A stretch of DNA of 64,000 nucleotides from a bacterium. Lineage in GTDB: Bacteria; Zhuqueibacterota; Zhuqueibacteria; Residuimicrobiales; Krinioviventaceae. The notes beneath the pieces are model-generated. The model was given only the letters and a program-made list of their open reading frames with translations. It made no database searches and was not told the DNA's origin. The stretch covers positions 126,332-190,331 of the forward strand of contig JAKQIY010000047.1 of the NCBI GenBank assembly GCA_029561455.1, written 5' to 3'. Positions 24,854-33,889 of the stretch are shown in pieces (positions within the stretch are counted from its first letter, which is position 1; every line of letters starts with the position of its first letter). The position numbers were made by a program, and so were the translations under genes.

Positions 24854-25342
24854 ATGATTTCAAAAGCAATGGAAAAAGCCTTAAACGGTCAGATCAATAA
24901 AGAGACCTATTCCGCCTACTTGTATTTCGCTATGGCCGCTTATTTTGATAGCGAAAACCTTGAAGGAATGGCCGGTTTTATGAAAGTTCAAGCCCAGGAA
25001 GAAATGGGACATGCCATGAAATTTTATAATTATATTAACGAGCAGGGCGGCCGTGTTACCCTGGATGCAATTGATAAACCCCAGGCCTCCTATAAAAATC
25101 CTTTGGAAATTTTTCAGCTCTCACTCAAGCATGAAAAATTCATAACCGACAGCATCAATAAGCTGATGGATCAGGCGATCAAGGAAAATGATCATGCCAC
25201 CAAAGAGTTTCTGCACTGGTTTGTTAAAGAGCAGGTTGAAGAAGAAGACCACATGGCCAAAATTGTCAGCAAGCTGGAACGGGTCGGCGAGTCCGGTCAG
25301 GGCCTGTTGATCATGGACGCCCAGCTTGGCAGCAGAAAATAA
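24854..25342 (+). CDS. ftnA: Ferritin
   Basis: The 162-residue non-haem ferritin stores iron and oxidises Fe(II). Four-helix bundle sequence is seen from the start, with ferroxidase ligands in ETYSAYLYFAMAAYF (Glu17, Tyr24), QAQEEMGHAMKFY (Glu50, His53), Glu94 region and KEQVEEEDH (Gln/Glu near 127-131). The ATG at 24854 is chosen: AAGGAG lies 7 bases upstream, whereas the GTG at 24848 would be only one base from it. A terminator follows. It completes the redox/iron island with ferredoxin and OsmC. Confidence 0.95.
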   Translation: MISKAMEKALNGQINKETYSAYLYFAMAAYFDSENLEGMAGFMKVQAQEEMGHAMKFYNYINEQGGRVTLDAIDKPQASYKNPLEIFQLSLKHEKFITDSINKLMDQAIKENDHATKEFLHWFVKEQVEEEDHMAKIVSKLERVGESGQGLLIMDAQLGSRK

Positions 25343-25369
25343 TAATTAATATTTCTCCCATTCGTTACA

Positions 25370-25417
25370 ACAAAAGCTCCTTTGCAGATGGTTGCTGCCA
25401 GGGAGTTTTTGTTTTTA
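25370..25417 (+). terminator. Terminator after ferritin
   Basis: ACAAAAGCTCC (25370-25380) pairs imperfectly (one bulge) with GGGAGTTTTTGT (25401-25412), followed by more T. It lies 28 bases past the ferritin stop codon. Confidence 0.6.
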
Positions 25418-25430
25418 TAAAAGCGCAGGT

Positions 25431-25678
25431 GGGCTGTATCGAAAGCCATTCTAGTTAAATATATAACTCTGTTTATTTAAAAACTGACTGCATTGTCATT
25501 CCGAGGAGCGAAGCGACGAGGAATCTTTATTGTTAAAAAGCATAAAAAAAAGATTTCTCGCTTCGCTCGAAATGACAAGACGTACTTTTACATATAAAAC
25601 CTGTGAATTTGAAATTTAACTCTGTAATAGTTATATTTCAGGCAATACCCAATTTTTTAGACCTTTTGATACAACCCC
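25431..25678. repeat. MITE-like repeat family 1, copy B
   Basis: This copy runs from GGGCTGTATC to GATACAACCCC, and its reverse complement matches copy A almost along the full length. It includes the central palindrome GTCATTCCGAGGAGCGAAGCGACGAG facing CTCGCTTCGCTCGAAATGAC (about 25496-25577). No coding capacity. Confidence 0.85.
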
Positions 25679-25692
25679 TACCTTACTTGTTT

Positions 25693-25837
25693 GGGGAGTG
25701 TGGTTTTTCTAGAATCATTTAACCCCAATCGGGGTTGTTGTTTCAAATGATGATTTGATATGACGCCGTAGATTGGGCTTGTTTCCGGATTGTCGAAAAT
25801 TTTCAGGGTGAAAAAAAAGGTGGGTCAAGACCACACT
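25693..25837. repeat. Nested inverted repeat, unknown element
   Basis: Outer arms AGTGTGGT (25697-25704) and ACCACACT (25830-25837) enclose a second pair (ATCATTT and AAATGAT), which in turn encloses AACCCCAATCGGGGTT (about 25721-25736). No gene is seen between 25679 and 25890. It could be a small mobile repeat or a structured RNA; only one copy is clear in the window. Confidence 0.4.
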
Positions 25838-25890
25838 ACAAAAAATTTATATAATTTATGGATTTAAAATAGAAATGCTGGTTTTACGAT

Positions 25891-26790
25891 TTATGGAATT
25901 GTTTGCGCCAGCGAAGCGAAGATTTGCTGCATCTTTTCTGCCTGAATATGTCCCGCCACACCGGTAATGAACTGGTTTTTTTGTATAAAACATACCGAGC
26001 CGTAGTAACTGTCCTTATAGAGAAAAGCAGCATCTCCAATATTTTTTAGTACTTCAGGAACAGTTTCGACAGGAGACTTGGCATTTTGCAAGCTGGCATA
26101 CTTTTCTCCGGCATCCTGTCCATTTGTAAAAGGGATGATGAAAATGGTGTATTGATCTTCCCCGGCGGCATATTCGGCGCTGTAACCGTTGTTGAGAAAA
26201 GCCTGACCGAGAACATCCTGTGGATAGTATCTTTCGCTGCCGGGGACTCTTTCTTGCAGTGGGAAAAGAGTAAATATCTGCGGCAGGGAACCCCTGTCCG
26301 GCAGCCTGGCGGAAATCAGACCTCCCAAGCGGGTAAGAAAAGACGCAATTGCGGGGGATGAGGAATAGGCAATGAGCTTGATATAATAACGATCCTGCCA
26401 AAAATACAGCGAGTTGCTATAGATAACCGCGCCGCTTCCCAGGGTAACCGGTTTGCCTTTGGCCGATTTTTCCTGCGCATACATGCCGAACGCGTTCAGT
26501 GAATCCCCCATATCATAAATATCCACAACCGCTTCGTCGCTGTCGGGATTCATAACGACAAACGTGACCACCTGTTGAAAGCCAAAATGCAGATAAGCGG
26601 GGGCGGCGCCATTGATGTACTCCCAAAGATTGTCCCGGTTATAAACCTGGTGAGCAGCAGAAATGATTATTGGCGACAATTCCGCGGCGGCGGGAACAAG
26701 GCCGGTTATATCCTGACTTGTACCCATTGATAAGTTACAAGTTAAAAATATAAATAATAGTAAAGATAATCCAAATTTCATAATGAACAC
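25891..26790 (-). CDS. Exported DUF6599-family protein
   Basis: The 299-residue protein has a cleavable signal peptide (about 1-24) and no later membrane segment, so it is periplasmic. DNLWEYINGAAPAYLHFGFQQV (split here, about 53-74) is typical of DUF6599, a family without known function. A second half repeats a similar alpha/beta pattern. It starts right after the aldo/keto reductase gene stop and is surely co-transcribed with it. Co-location with an exported reductase suggests a role in periplasmic redox chemistry; this is inference. Confidence 0.75.
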   Translation of the reverse strand: MFIMKFGLSLLLFIFLTCNLSMGTSQDITGLVPAAAELSPIIISAAHQVYNRDNLWEYINGAAPAYLHFGFQQVVTFVVMNPDSDEAVVDIYDMGDSLNAFGMYAQEKSAKGKPVTLGSGAVIYSNSLYFWQDRYYIKLIAYSSSPAIASFLTRLGGLISARLPDRGSLPQIFTLFPLQERVPGSERYYPQDVLGQAFLNNGYSAEYAAGEDQYTIFIIPFTNGQDAGEKYASLQNAKSPVETVPEVLKNIGDAAFLYKDSYYGSVCFIQKNQFITGVAGHIQAEKMQQIFASLAQTIP

Positions 26791-27684
26791 CTAAAACAGA
26801 ATCCTGCTATTTTCTTTTAATTCATCCATATTAGCCATAGCGACCGCAGCCGAGGCAATATAGCTGTGCTGTAATACCCATTGAATGGCATCGAACCAGG
26901 AAGGTGTCTTATCCGGCGACAGCGACAATGGTCCGCCGGAACAGGTTTTCATAGCGACAATGCCGATATTGTTTTGTGCGGCAGTTTGCAGTTCCGTTTC
27001 CAGGGCTTGCTGATCCCATTCACTGAATCGTCCGGTTTGTGTATGAGTATATGAGCCCCTGTGATTATAAGCTACCATCACGACATCGTAAAAATGATCG
27101 CTGTTATTGGTGCGCAGCAGTTCTGCCTGGTTTTCATGACTGGAAAACCCGCAGGCCCTGATTTTACCGGATTTTTTAGCCTCGGTAAAAAAGCTTCGCA
27201 CGGTTTCATGCTGCAGCAGGGGCAAGGAAGTGAGATTATGCAAGAGCAGCACATCCAGGTAATCGGTTTGCAGCGCTTCCAGGCTTTCCTGCAGGGAGGT
27301 TTCCAGCATGGCTTGAATTTTTTTGGCGACAGGCCGGGTTTTTAATTGTTCGCCATTTTCCCGCAGTTCCAGGGTTACTTTGGTTTGAATAATGATTTTT
27401 TTACGAAATTCTTTAATAACATTGCCGATGACCACTTCGTTTTGTCCATTGGCGTAAATGCGACCGGTATCGAGAAAATTGATGCCGCTATCCAGCGCGG
27501 TACGAATAAAGGATGGATCATTCGTCCGGGTTGCGCCAAAGCCGAGCGTCGTTACTTGCAGGCCGGTTCTACCCAGGACGCGGTATTGTGGTGTAGCCTG
27601 GGCCAGGGCGCCGGGGAAAATGCTCAGGGCCGCCAGTCCGGCGCCGGTTTGTAAAAACTCTTTTCGGGTTATTTTTTTTATCAT
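26791..27684 (-). CDS. Exported aldo/keto reductase (1 of 3)
   Basis: This NADPH-dependent reductase with AKR barrel fold has the catalytic tetrad: Asp (NFLDTGRIYANG), Tyr in the same motif, Lys (IIIQTK) and His (LLLHNL). The N terminus ITRKEFLQTGAGLAALSIFPG is Tat-signal-like (Arg-Lys instead of Arg-Arg). The ATG at 27684 puts this motif near the N terminus and gives 297 residues; an ATG at 27726 is also possible and neither has a clear ribosome site. DUF6599 follows directly. The substrate is not known. Confidence 0.82.
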   Translation of the reverse strand: MIKKITRKEFLQTGAGLAALSIFPGALAQATPQYRVLGRTGLQVTTLGFGATRTNDPSFIRTALDSGINFLDTGRIYANGQNEVVIGNVIKEFRKKIIIQTKVTLELRENGEQLKTRPVAKKIQAMLETSLQESLEALQTDYLDVLLLHNLTSLPLLQHETVRSFFTEAKKSGKIRACGFSSHENQAELLRTNNSDHFYDVVMVAYNHRGSYTHTQTGRFSEWDQQALETELQTAAQNNIGIVAMKTCSGGPLSLSPDKTPSWFDAIQWVLQHSYIASAAVAMANMDELKENSRILF

Positions 27685-27748
27685 ATTATTGCAATTTTCG
27701 TATACGGATTTCTGGTTGTTTTTCATTCTTAAAAAGTTTCAACAATTT

Positions 27749-28420
27749 TCAGGTATCGGTTGACCCGAAATGATAGGGATAGAGAATTGCCGGTTTAATG
27801 ACTTTAGCTGCTGCAGCAACCATCTCCGGCGACATGGTATACGGCAGGTTCATGGGCAAAAAGGCGCAATAGATGTCATGCAGCGCCGCCATTTCCGGGA
27901 TATTTTCAGTATCGCCGGCCACATATACTTTTTTATCGCCAAAAGTTAACACATAACCGTTGCCGACGCCTTGGGGATGAAAGGGCTGGCCGTTATCTCT
28001 TTTACCAACGATATTATAGGCCGGTACTGCCAGAATTTCGATGCCGTTTACGGTTTGTTTATCGCCGTTGTGCATAACAATTCCCTCGCCCAGGCTTTCT
28101 GCTACTTTAGCGGTAACCACCAGTTTGGTGTTTAGCTGTTTTATTTTTTCCAATGCGCTAGTATCCAGGTGATCGCCATGTTCGTGAGTGATTAGAATGA
28201 TGTCCGCTTTGGGCAGTAGGCTGTAATCCGCAAACATGGTTACGGGATCGACATGAATGATCTGGTCATTAAATGTAAACATTAACGTGCCGTGGCCGAT
28301 GCAGGTTATGACCAGGTTCCCGCCGGAGGTTTTAATGGTATCCGCCTCGAAATCGGCGGCGGTACCTACTGTGGAGAATAGAAATATTAAAGCCAGAATG
28401 AAGAATATTTTATAACGCAT
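27749..28420 (-). CDS. Exported metallo-beta-lactamase-fold hydrolase (UlaG-like)
   Basis: The 223-residue protein has a signal peptide (about 1-21). The MBL-fold zinc motif is THEHGDHLD (about 78-86), with HVDP before it, GDT (about 169-171) and a final His in YPYHFGSTD (about 214-222). These match the UlaG/YtnP-type branch. It acts in the periplasm on an unknown ester or phosphoester. It lies 64 bases upstream of the aldo/keto reductase gene on the same strand, so it is probably the first gene of this three-gene unit. Confidence 0.85.
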   Translation of the reverse strand: MRYKIFFILALIFLFSTVGTAADFEADTIKTSGGNLVITCIGHGTLMFTFNDQIIHVDPVTMFADYSLLPKADIILITHEHGDHLDTSALEKIKQLNTKLVVTAKVAESLGEGIVMHNGDKQTVNGIEILAVPAYNIVGKRDNGQPFHPQGVGNGYVLTFGDKKVYVAGDTENIPEMAALHDIYCAFLPMNLPYTMSPEMVAAAAKVIKPAILYPYHFGSTDT

Positions 28421-28584
28421 GGTATAGCTCCGGAAAATGTGAATTTAGTGTTTATCATATTTAATAGATTTTTTTGTCAAGCGCAACAAAAAAATAAGGG
28501 GGCGATGACTAGTATTTTAAGGCTGTAACAAAAGCCCTGGAAAACCGGTTGTGGATAAAGTGGATGATATTTTATAGTCCTACC

Positions 28585-29024
28585 GGGGCTGTATCAAAAG
28601 CCCCAATTTGCATAAAGTCATTTATAATATAAAGCGTTCAAAACAAACTTGTCATTTCGAGTGAAGTGAGGAATCTTGTTTTTACAATAAGTTAAGTAAG
28701 ATAGATTCCTCGTCGCTTTGCTCCTCGGAATGACATACCGGGCCGCATATCAGTCATCTCGATACGTCCCGAAAGGTGAAGCAAGGGGACTACTCGATGA
28801 CCGTTACAGATTCAGAAAAGTACGGTCGTCGAGTAGTCCGTCCCGCCAAGCGGGACGGACGTATCGAGACGACATTCTCCTGTCAATAGTAACAAACTGG
28901 AGTTTGGGAATGAGGAGGCGTTCTCCCATCCAAACTCCTGTTTGGATGGGAAATTGTCCTTGAAATTCTATTTCAAATATATGTTCCTCATCGGCAGGGT
29001 AGTACTAACTGTTGATACAATCAC
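28585..29024. repeat. MITE-like repeat family 1, copy C, carrying an inserted palindrome
   Basis: The left end GGGGCTGTATCAAAAG is intact. The central GTCATTTCGAGTGAAGTGAG/CTTTGCTCCTCGGAATGAC palindrome lies at 28650-28734. The right end is weak (TTGATACAATCAC). At about 440 bases it is longer than copies A and B because the CTCGATACGTCC palindrome sits inside it. Confidence 0.65.
28753..28873. repeat. Repeat family 2 palindrome (CTCGATACGTCCC)
   Basis: GTCATCTCGATACGTCCC at the left faces GGGACGGACGTATCGAGACGAC at the right. Internal arms are GGGACTACTCGATGACCG and CGGTCGTCGAGTAGTCC. A degraded copy lies at 52071-52175 and fragments at 88-177, 377-403 and 2149-2203. Confidence 0.75.
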
Positions 29025-29113
29025 GAAAAATGTCAAGTAAATGAGCAACTTTTTAAACTCTGCACAAACAAAATATTCAGGCGGGCAATCTTTTAACTGC
29101 CCCCTTGCCGATG

Positions 29114-31366
29114 TTATATTCTCCAGGCATAACCGAGCTTGGCAAAAAAGGTGTGGTCGGTTTGGGTGATGGAATAGACCTGGTTGCCCCAGTAATTGTC
29201 CGAGTAACCGAGGAACAACACTGTTTGCGGGTTGATCTTGTAAGAAAAGAGCGCCTGAGTAAACAGTTTTTTCTCTTTTGCTTCAAAACCATCATCGATA
29301 TCGGTATACATATCAATGTTTCGATTGTAAACACGATATTGAAAAATAGTCCTCACGAAGGTGCGCTTATTGAACTGGTAAACAAAACGCAGGCGGCTGA
29401 TATTGGCTGTATATAAACGAGCGTGGTCTACATTCAGGCGCTCCCAGGATTGATCTATTTTGATCTTGAAATGCAGGCCGCATTTTAATTCAATACCCGG
29501 ATCAAGTTGTAAAATTTTACCAGGACGGCAATTATCATAGTCTACCTGGTCGCCAATACGGCCTTCAAATGATAAATATAAAAAACCGGCGGGTTGCATT
29601 TCACTCCAACAGTTGAAGAAATTTGCCCGGAATTCCTTACCTTCATAGTGATCTTTACCATGTTCAACATATAATGTGAGGTAGGACTGTAACGGGCCCT
29701 GGTATTGAAAATTTGATGTCAAAGCCTGGTGCAGCGGCCGGTAAAAATAATCGCGGCGGAAATCGTAACTGCCATACAGGCTGAGCCAGGTAAACCAGCT
29801 GCCCGGATCACGCTGTTTTTTGATGGTTCCGCCAATTTCACTATAGCGATACCCGGCCTGGGACATGAAACCCAGATCGCCGCGAAATCCCGGAGAGACC
29901 TGGCGATACAACGCATACACATTATAGTCACGGGTATTGTGGTTAATATAGGTATGTGTAGCTGTTCCTTCAAAAGCATCATTGGGCTGCTCATATTCCT
30001 CGCTGATGCTTTGCGGATAAATGGTATTGGACTTTAATACCTGGAAACGCACCTGGTCTTTTTGAGTAAATTTAAACAAGCCGTCAACTCCCCCCAGCCG
30101 GTTATGATAATCATCACCTTCCCGGTCGGTAACAATGACGCCAATGTTGGAAGAAGAAAACAGGTCTCTTTTATAACGAAAAACTGAACTCATATTCCGT
30201 TGCTCCAGAGTGCCGCTGTTAGAGCCTTCGCTGCCCGGGAACAGGAGATTGGTCATTTCATCCTGGGCTGTGTAAAAACCAATAGTATTTTTCCCTTCCT
30301 TGCCGGTAAGTTTGACGCCGGCGCGCGGATCGGCGAGGGTACGGGTGTATACCACCGGCAATTCCGATTCAAAAAAATCCGCGCCTTCCAAAAAGAACGG
30401 ACGTTTTTCCGGGTAATAAATGGCAAAACGGCGGTTAATATCCAGTTGCTGGACGTCGGCTTCAACTTGTGAAAAATCCGGATTAATGGTAGAACCGAGG
30501 GTAATATTTGGCGTAACGCTCCAGCGCGCCGTTATGCCGGGATCGAGTTTGGTTTTATCCTGGTGCATTGGGGTATGAATATCATCCTCCCGTTGTGCGG
30601 ATGATAGAGCGGACAAGGTAGGGTCGAATTCAAGGTCCCGGCCCGGAGTTGCTCCGGCAAAGCCGATGAGTTTGAGCGCCTGGCACATATAGCAGTTATT
30701 GTTGCGGTCGCGTGGAAAGGCGCCGATATGATGGCGGATGTTGCGGGGATAGCTGCGCACCACATCAAAGCCCCACATCTGGTCTCCTTCAGTGCGCTGG
30801 AAATTAAGAGCGCTGAAGGGGATGGCCATTTCGACAACCCAGCCTTCATCAGTGATGCGGCCGTGCGAATCCCAGATTGCATCCCAGGAGCCGCCGTCGC
30901 CGCCATCGCTTTCAATCATATCGGCTTGAATGCCAAAAGGATTACAGGCAAAATCATAGGTGCGACGGTTGTCGTTAAATGTGTCGAAGAGGATTAAAAT
31001 CCAGTCGTCGCTCCACAAATCGTCGCGGTCGGTAAAATGCGCGCGAATTTTATCCGGCTCCGGATCGAAGCAACGAAAACCCACATAGATATAATTATCA
31101 TTATATACCAGCAGCGCTTCGGCTCTGACCGGCGCCGGAATGTTTTCGCCGGGGCGCACTTCGATATTGGCGTCAACAACCACGGCATCTTGCCAGAAGG
31201 GTTCATCAAAAATCGCATCGATTTTTGCTGTGGCATTGATTTTCGGTACCCGGTAGGGGATTCTTTGCAGGGAATCACTGTTATTAAAGAGAGCGAAGGC
31301 AGGTGTTATGGCCAGAAACAAGAAAAAGAGACTAGTAATGGTTGTCCATATTTTACATTTTTGCAT
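29114..31366 (-). CDS. DUF5916 outer-membrane protein with N-terminal CBM9-like domain
   Basis: The 750-residue protein has a signal peptide (about 1-25) and a CBM9/DOMON-like beta-sandwich (about 40-230), including DEPFWQDA and DDLWSDDWILILFDTF. The DUF5916 region (about 240-750) is rich in aromatic beta strands, including NPDFSQVEADVQQLDINRR and PEKRPFFLEGADFF, and ends like an outer-membrane barrel. DUF5916 proteins are widespread in FCB bacteria and their function is not established. The length is typical. A GAGGG ribosome site precedes the ATG. It is flanked on both sides by repeat-rich gaps, so it is probably monocistronic. Confidence 0.85.
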   Translation of the reverse strand: MQKCKIWTTITSLFFLFLAITPAFALFNNSDSLQRIPYRVPKINATAKIDAIFDEPFWQDAVVVDANIEVRPGENIPAPVRAEALLVYNDNYIYVGFRCFDPEPDKIRAHFTDRDDLWSDDWILILFDTFNDNRRTYDFACNPFGIQADMIESDGGDGGSWDAIWDSHGRITDEGWVVEMAIPFSALNFQRTEGDQMWGFDVVRSYPRNIRHHIGAFPRDRNNNCYMCQALKLIGFAGATPGRDLEFDPTLSALSSAQREDDIHTPMHQDKTKLDPGITARWSVTPNITLGSTINPDFSQVEADVQQLDINRRFAIYYPEKRPFFLEGADFFESELPVVYTRTLADPRAGVKLTGKEGKNTIGFYTAQDEMTNLLFPGSEGSNSGTLEQRNMSSVFRYKRDLFSSSNIGVIVTDREGDDYHNRLGGVDGLFKFTQKDQVRFQVLKSNTIYPQSISEEYEQPNDAFEGTATHTYINHNTRDYNVYALYRQVSPGFRGDLGFMSQAGYRYSEIGGTIKKQRDPGSWFTWLSLYGSYDFRRDYFYRPLHQALTSNFQYQGPLQSYLTLYVEHGKDHYEGKEFRANFFNCWSEMQPAGFLYLSFEGRIGDQVDYDNCRPGKILQLDPGIELKCGLHFKIKIDQSWERLNVDHARLYTANISRLRFVYQFNKRTFVRTIFQYRVYNRNIDMYTDIDDGFEAKEKKLFTQALFSYKINPQTVLFLGYSDNYWGNQVYSITQTDHTFFAKLGYAWRI

Positions 31367-31854
31367 AAAGGTCCCTCTATTCCGGGTTATTTTTAATACT
31401 CGGTGAATTATGAGCGGTTATTTATAGTCATTGCCCGGGTGTAAACCCAAACAAGCCATTCCAACAACAGGGTTTTACAAACAAGTTATTAAATCATGTA
31501 AAAGATATAAAGATCTCTTTTTATTGGAATGGATTAGATATTTTAACCTGTGCAAAATGGTTTAAATATTAGACACAATATTTTAAAAAAAGGTTGCAAA
31601 AAAATTGATTTTATAAACAACAGCTAATCTTTATTGCCTGTTTGTATACGAAAAGAGTTTTTTGTTGTTTCATTAGGTGGAGACGTTAGGTTGGCAGACG
31701 TCTCGTCACAGTCCGGGATTGCATCTGGCGAGATTTCTAATTCTGTTAAAATACCTGTACATGTAAATTGAAACATCATGGTTTGAACAGGGTTAGAAAC
31801 CCTGCTAAATTACCTACGCCGGGATGGGAATCCCGGTGCGATCAGAGTTTTAAA

Positions 31855-32080
31855 ATAGTGTATTGCCTTAACTATAACTGTTTTAGAGTAAGGTTACAAA
31901 TTCACAGGTTATATATGTAAATCCAAAGCACGTTCTTGTCATTTCGAGCGAAGCGAGAAATCTTGTTTTTATGGTTTTAAAAAAAAAGATTCCTCGTCGT
32001 TTCACTCCTCGGAATGACACAATAGAGAGTTTTATATATGCAGAATAAGACATTCTACAAACTTGTTTTGATACAGTCCT
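31855..32080. repeat. MITE-like repeat family 1, copy D (left end missing)
   Basis: It matches copy A from GTGTATTGCC through the central palindrome (31937-32020) to TTTTGATACAGTCC at 32066-32079. The outermost left inverted repeat is not present. Confidence 0.75.
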
Positions 32081-32159
32081 GCGATCAAAATTGAAATTCC
32101 GGTACAGATATTTTACCCCAACCAGGGTTATCTCGATATAGTTCGATAGAATAATAAAT

Positions 32160-32192
32160 AAGCCCTCAAAAGCTTGCGGTAAATGAGGGCTT
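32160..32192 (-). terminator. Terminator after the T9SS cargo gene
   Basis: On the minus strand, AAGCCCTCA (complement of 32184-32192) pairs with TGAGGGCTT (complement of 32160-32168), followed by an AT-rich tract. It lies 24 bases beyond the stop of the gene at 32217. Confidence 0.65.
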
Positions 32193-32216
32193 GATGATAT
32201 GCTTGTATAATTGATT

Positions 32217-33698
32217 TTACTTGAGATACAGCAGTTTTTGCATGGTTTTATGGCCCGAAGCGGATAAAATACAGAAATACACGCCACTGCTCAGGCCGCG
32301 GGCGTTCCAGTTCAGGGTATAGGTTCCGGCCGGCTGCTGTCCGTTGATCAAAGTAGCCTGCAGAGCGCCGCGGGCATCGATAATATCCAGGCGCACATGG
32401 CCGGTCACCGGGATATCGTATTTTATACAAGTACCTTCGTTGAATGGATTGGGATAGTTGGGGTAAAGGGCGCAGGTTTGGGGGATGGCCGAAACGGCCG
32501 ATCCGGATGCGGCCGTAACCGTAATGGGTGAGTGGGTTTCCGCCCGGCCGTCCAGGTCGACGCTTTGCAACCAGTACCGGCAGGTTTGTCCTGCCTTTAT
32601 TTCCACCTCATCCTGATAGTTATAATCACGCTGTTGCATGCAAGTACCGGCGCCGGGGAGCAGCCGGGTGTTGATTTTTACAGCATTGGAAAAATCCTCC
32701 GTCAGGCCGCGATATATATTCCAGCCCAGGTTTCGGTCCTCAGACATGGTCGTCCACGTTAGGCGGATGCCGCTTTCGTTTTGCGCCGCCTGAAAAGATA
32801 CCAGGTTTACCGGCAGAGAGGCATCTTGAAATTCCTCCCACCAGTCGTCCAGGACATTCTCCGCACCGGAAGCAAAGATGACCGTCGAAGCTGCGTTGGC
32901 GGTAGAATTGGGGTGCGAATCGCCGCCCGTACCGCCATATTCTTCTTTCAGGCGGTTGGGATCGGTGGCATGATCGGTGGCATTGGCAAGCACATCGAAC
33001 CAGTCGAATACCCGGACATTTTTATAAGTGGGGTGGTTACCGTTATAATCATCCAGCCAGTTGTTTTTCAGCCAGTTGTTGAATGTGCGCGCCCGCAGCG
33101 CATTATCGTCATCTGTGCAGCCGTAGCACAGGGGCGGGGCGGTAACAATAATGAACAGGGTGCCGGGATTTGTGGCAAAGATATCTTCCAGGGGATGATA
33201 GGTGTAACCGCCATTTGTATAGGTACTTCCAGATCCACTTGGGTGCCGGTAAACAGACTTGTAATTAACCATACTTTGTGTACCGCTGAACGGACTCCCC
33301 GGTTCTGTGCCGTCGCTGCCTATATCGCTGATGGGGTAGCAGCTTTTAAACATGATAATCTTGTTTTCACCATCGGCGCAGCCAAAGGTTTTGACGGTTT
33401 CCAGGTAATCGTTAAACCATAAAATCCAGTGGTTCATGTTGGTATTGTCGCCCGGGGTGCCGCCCAGCGAAGCCGGACGTCCGGCGTCCGGGTCCATCGT
33501 GGTGCCATAATAAATATCATTGCGTTCATCTATATAAGATTTATTAATTAATGCAGTGTTCAGGCTGTTGGACAGCCAGTTAGCGCCGCAGGAGTGATGG
33601 ATAAAAACACAATCGTCGCCCGCGGCATAGGTTATTGTTGCAAATAAAGCCATAAACAAGACGATGATAACAAGTAAAACTGATTTACAATAACTCAT
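32217..33698 (-). CDS. T9SS-secreted SGNH-hydrolase-like protein
   Basis: This 493-residue secreted protein has a signal peptide (about 1-25). An N-terminal domain (about 28-290) contains CVFIHHSCGANWL, IIMFKSCYP, LFIIVTAPP and GGDSHPN, spaced like the blocks of SGNH/GDSL-type hydrolases. A fibronectin-like linker follows (about 295-400). The C-terminal T9SS sorting domain (about 410-493) has LYPNYPNPFNEGT, SSGVYF and a terminal KLLYLK. The hydrolase assignment is tentative. The ATG at 33698 has a strong GAGGAGGC site; a longer frame to 33725 lacks one. Confidence 0.72.
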   Translation of the reverse strand: MSYCKSVLLVIIVLFMALFATITYAAGDDCVFIHHSCGANWLSNSLNTALINKSYIDERNDIYYGTTMDPDAGRPASLGGTPGDNTNMNHWILWFNDYLETVKTFGCADGENKIIMFKSCYPISDIGSDGTEPGSPFSGTQSMVNYKSVYRHPSGSGSTYTNGGYTYHPLEDIFATNPGTLFIIVTAPPLCYGCTDDDNALRARTFNNWLKNNWLDDYNGNHPTYKNVRVFDWFDVLANATDHATDPNRLKEEYGGTGGDSHPNSTANAASTVIFASGAENVLDDWWEEFQDASLPVNLVSFQAAQNESGIRLTWTTMSEDRNLGWNIYRGLTEDFSNAVKINTRLLPGAGTCMQQRDYNYQDEVEIKAGQTCRYWLQSVDLDGRAETHSPITVTAASGSAVSAIPQTCALYPNYPNPFNEGTCIKYDIPVTGHVRLDIIDARGALQATLINGQQPAGTYTLNWNARGLSSGVYFCILSASGHKTMQKLLYLK

Positions 33699-33791
33699 AA
33701 TGCCTCCTCTGTCGGACAAGGTCACCTGTTATAATAGTACCTGAATTTTAAAATTGAGGTTAAAGAAATTGAAATTTTACTATTACTAAAT

Positions 33792-33889
33792 GATGGGCAG
33801 TGTCCCACCATTTTTTTCATATGTTTATTAATGATTAACACTATATTATTCAGTAAGTTATCGCTGTAGTGGGACGCTGCCCATCCTAC
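33792..33889. repeat. Repeat family 3 palindrome (GTAGGATGGGCA), copy 1
   Basis: GATGGGCAGTGTCCCAC at the left faces GTGGGACGCTGCCCATCCTAC at the right, with an AT-rich centre. A second element with the same ends and nearly the same length lies at 44593-44691. The ends can form a stem of about 17 bp. Confidence 0.75.

Larger units (their letters stand above)
28421..29113. other. Gene-free repeat-filled interval
   Basis: No gene is seen in this roughly 690-base stretch. It holds MITE copy C (from 28585), a 120-base palindrome of the CTCGATACGTCC family nested in it (28753-28873), and a perfect 11-bp hairpin CCCATCCAAAC/GTTTGGATGGG at 28925-28950. A partial GGCTGTAACAAAAGCCC at about 28521 looks like a second, broken family-1 end. 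Confidence 0.7.
31367..32216. other. Gene-free interval with repeats
   Basis: No gene is supported. Two hairpins stand at 31788-31804 (CAGGG/CCCTG) and 31819-31836 (CCGGGAT/ATCCCGG). MITE copy D occupies about 31855-32080. The terminator of the T9SS cargo gene is at 32160-32192. A minus-strand frame at 31883-32287 is the repeat itself read through and is not a gene. Confidence 0.6.

Noticed and set aside
25721-25736. AACCCCAATCGGGGTT as a stand-alone terminator
   Set aside because: It has no following T run, is 380 bases from the ferritin stop, and is nested inside a larger inverted repeat, so it is treated as part of that element.
31883-32287. 134-codon minus-strand frame
   Set aside because: It runs through MITE copy D and into the end of the T9SS cargo gene. 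The peptide comes from the repeat palindrome.
32781-33422. 213-codon plus-strand frame
   Set aside because: It is antisense to the T9SS cargo gene and has no ribosome site or domain.
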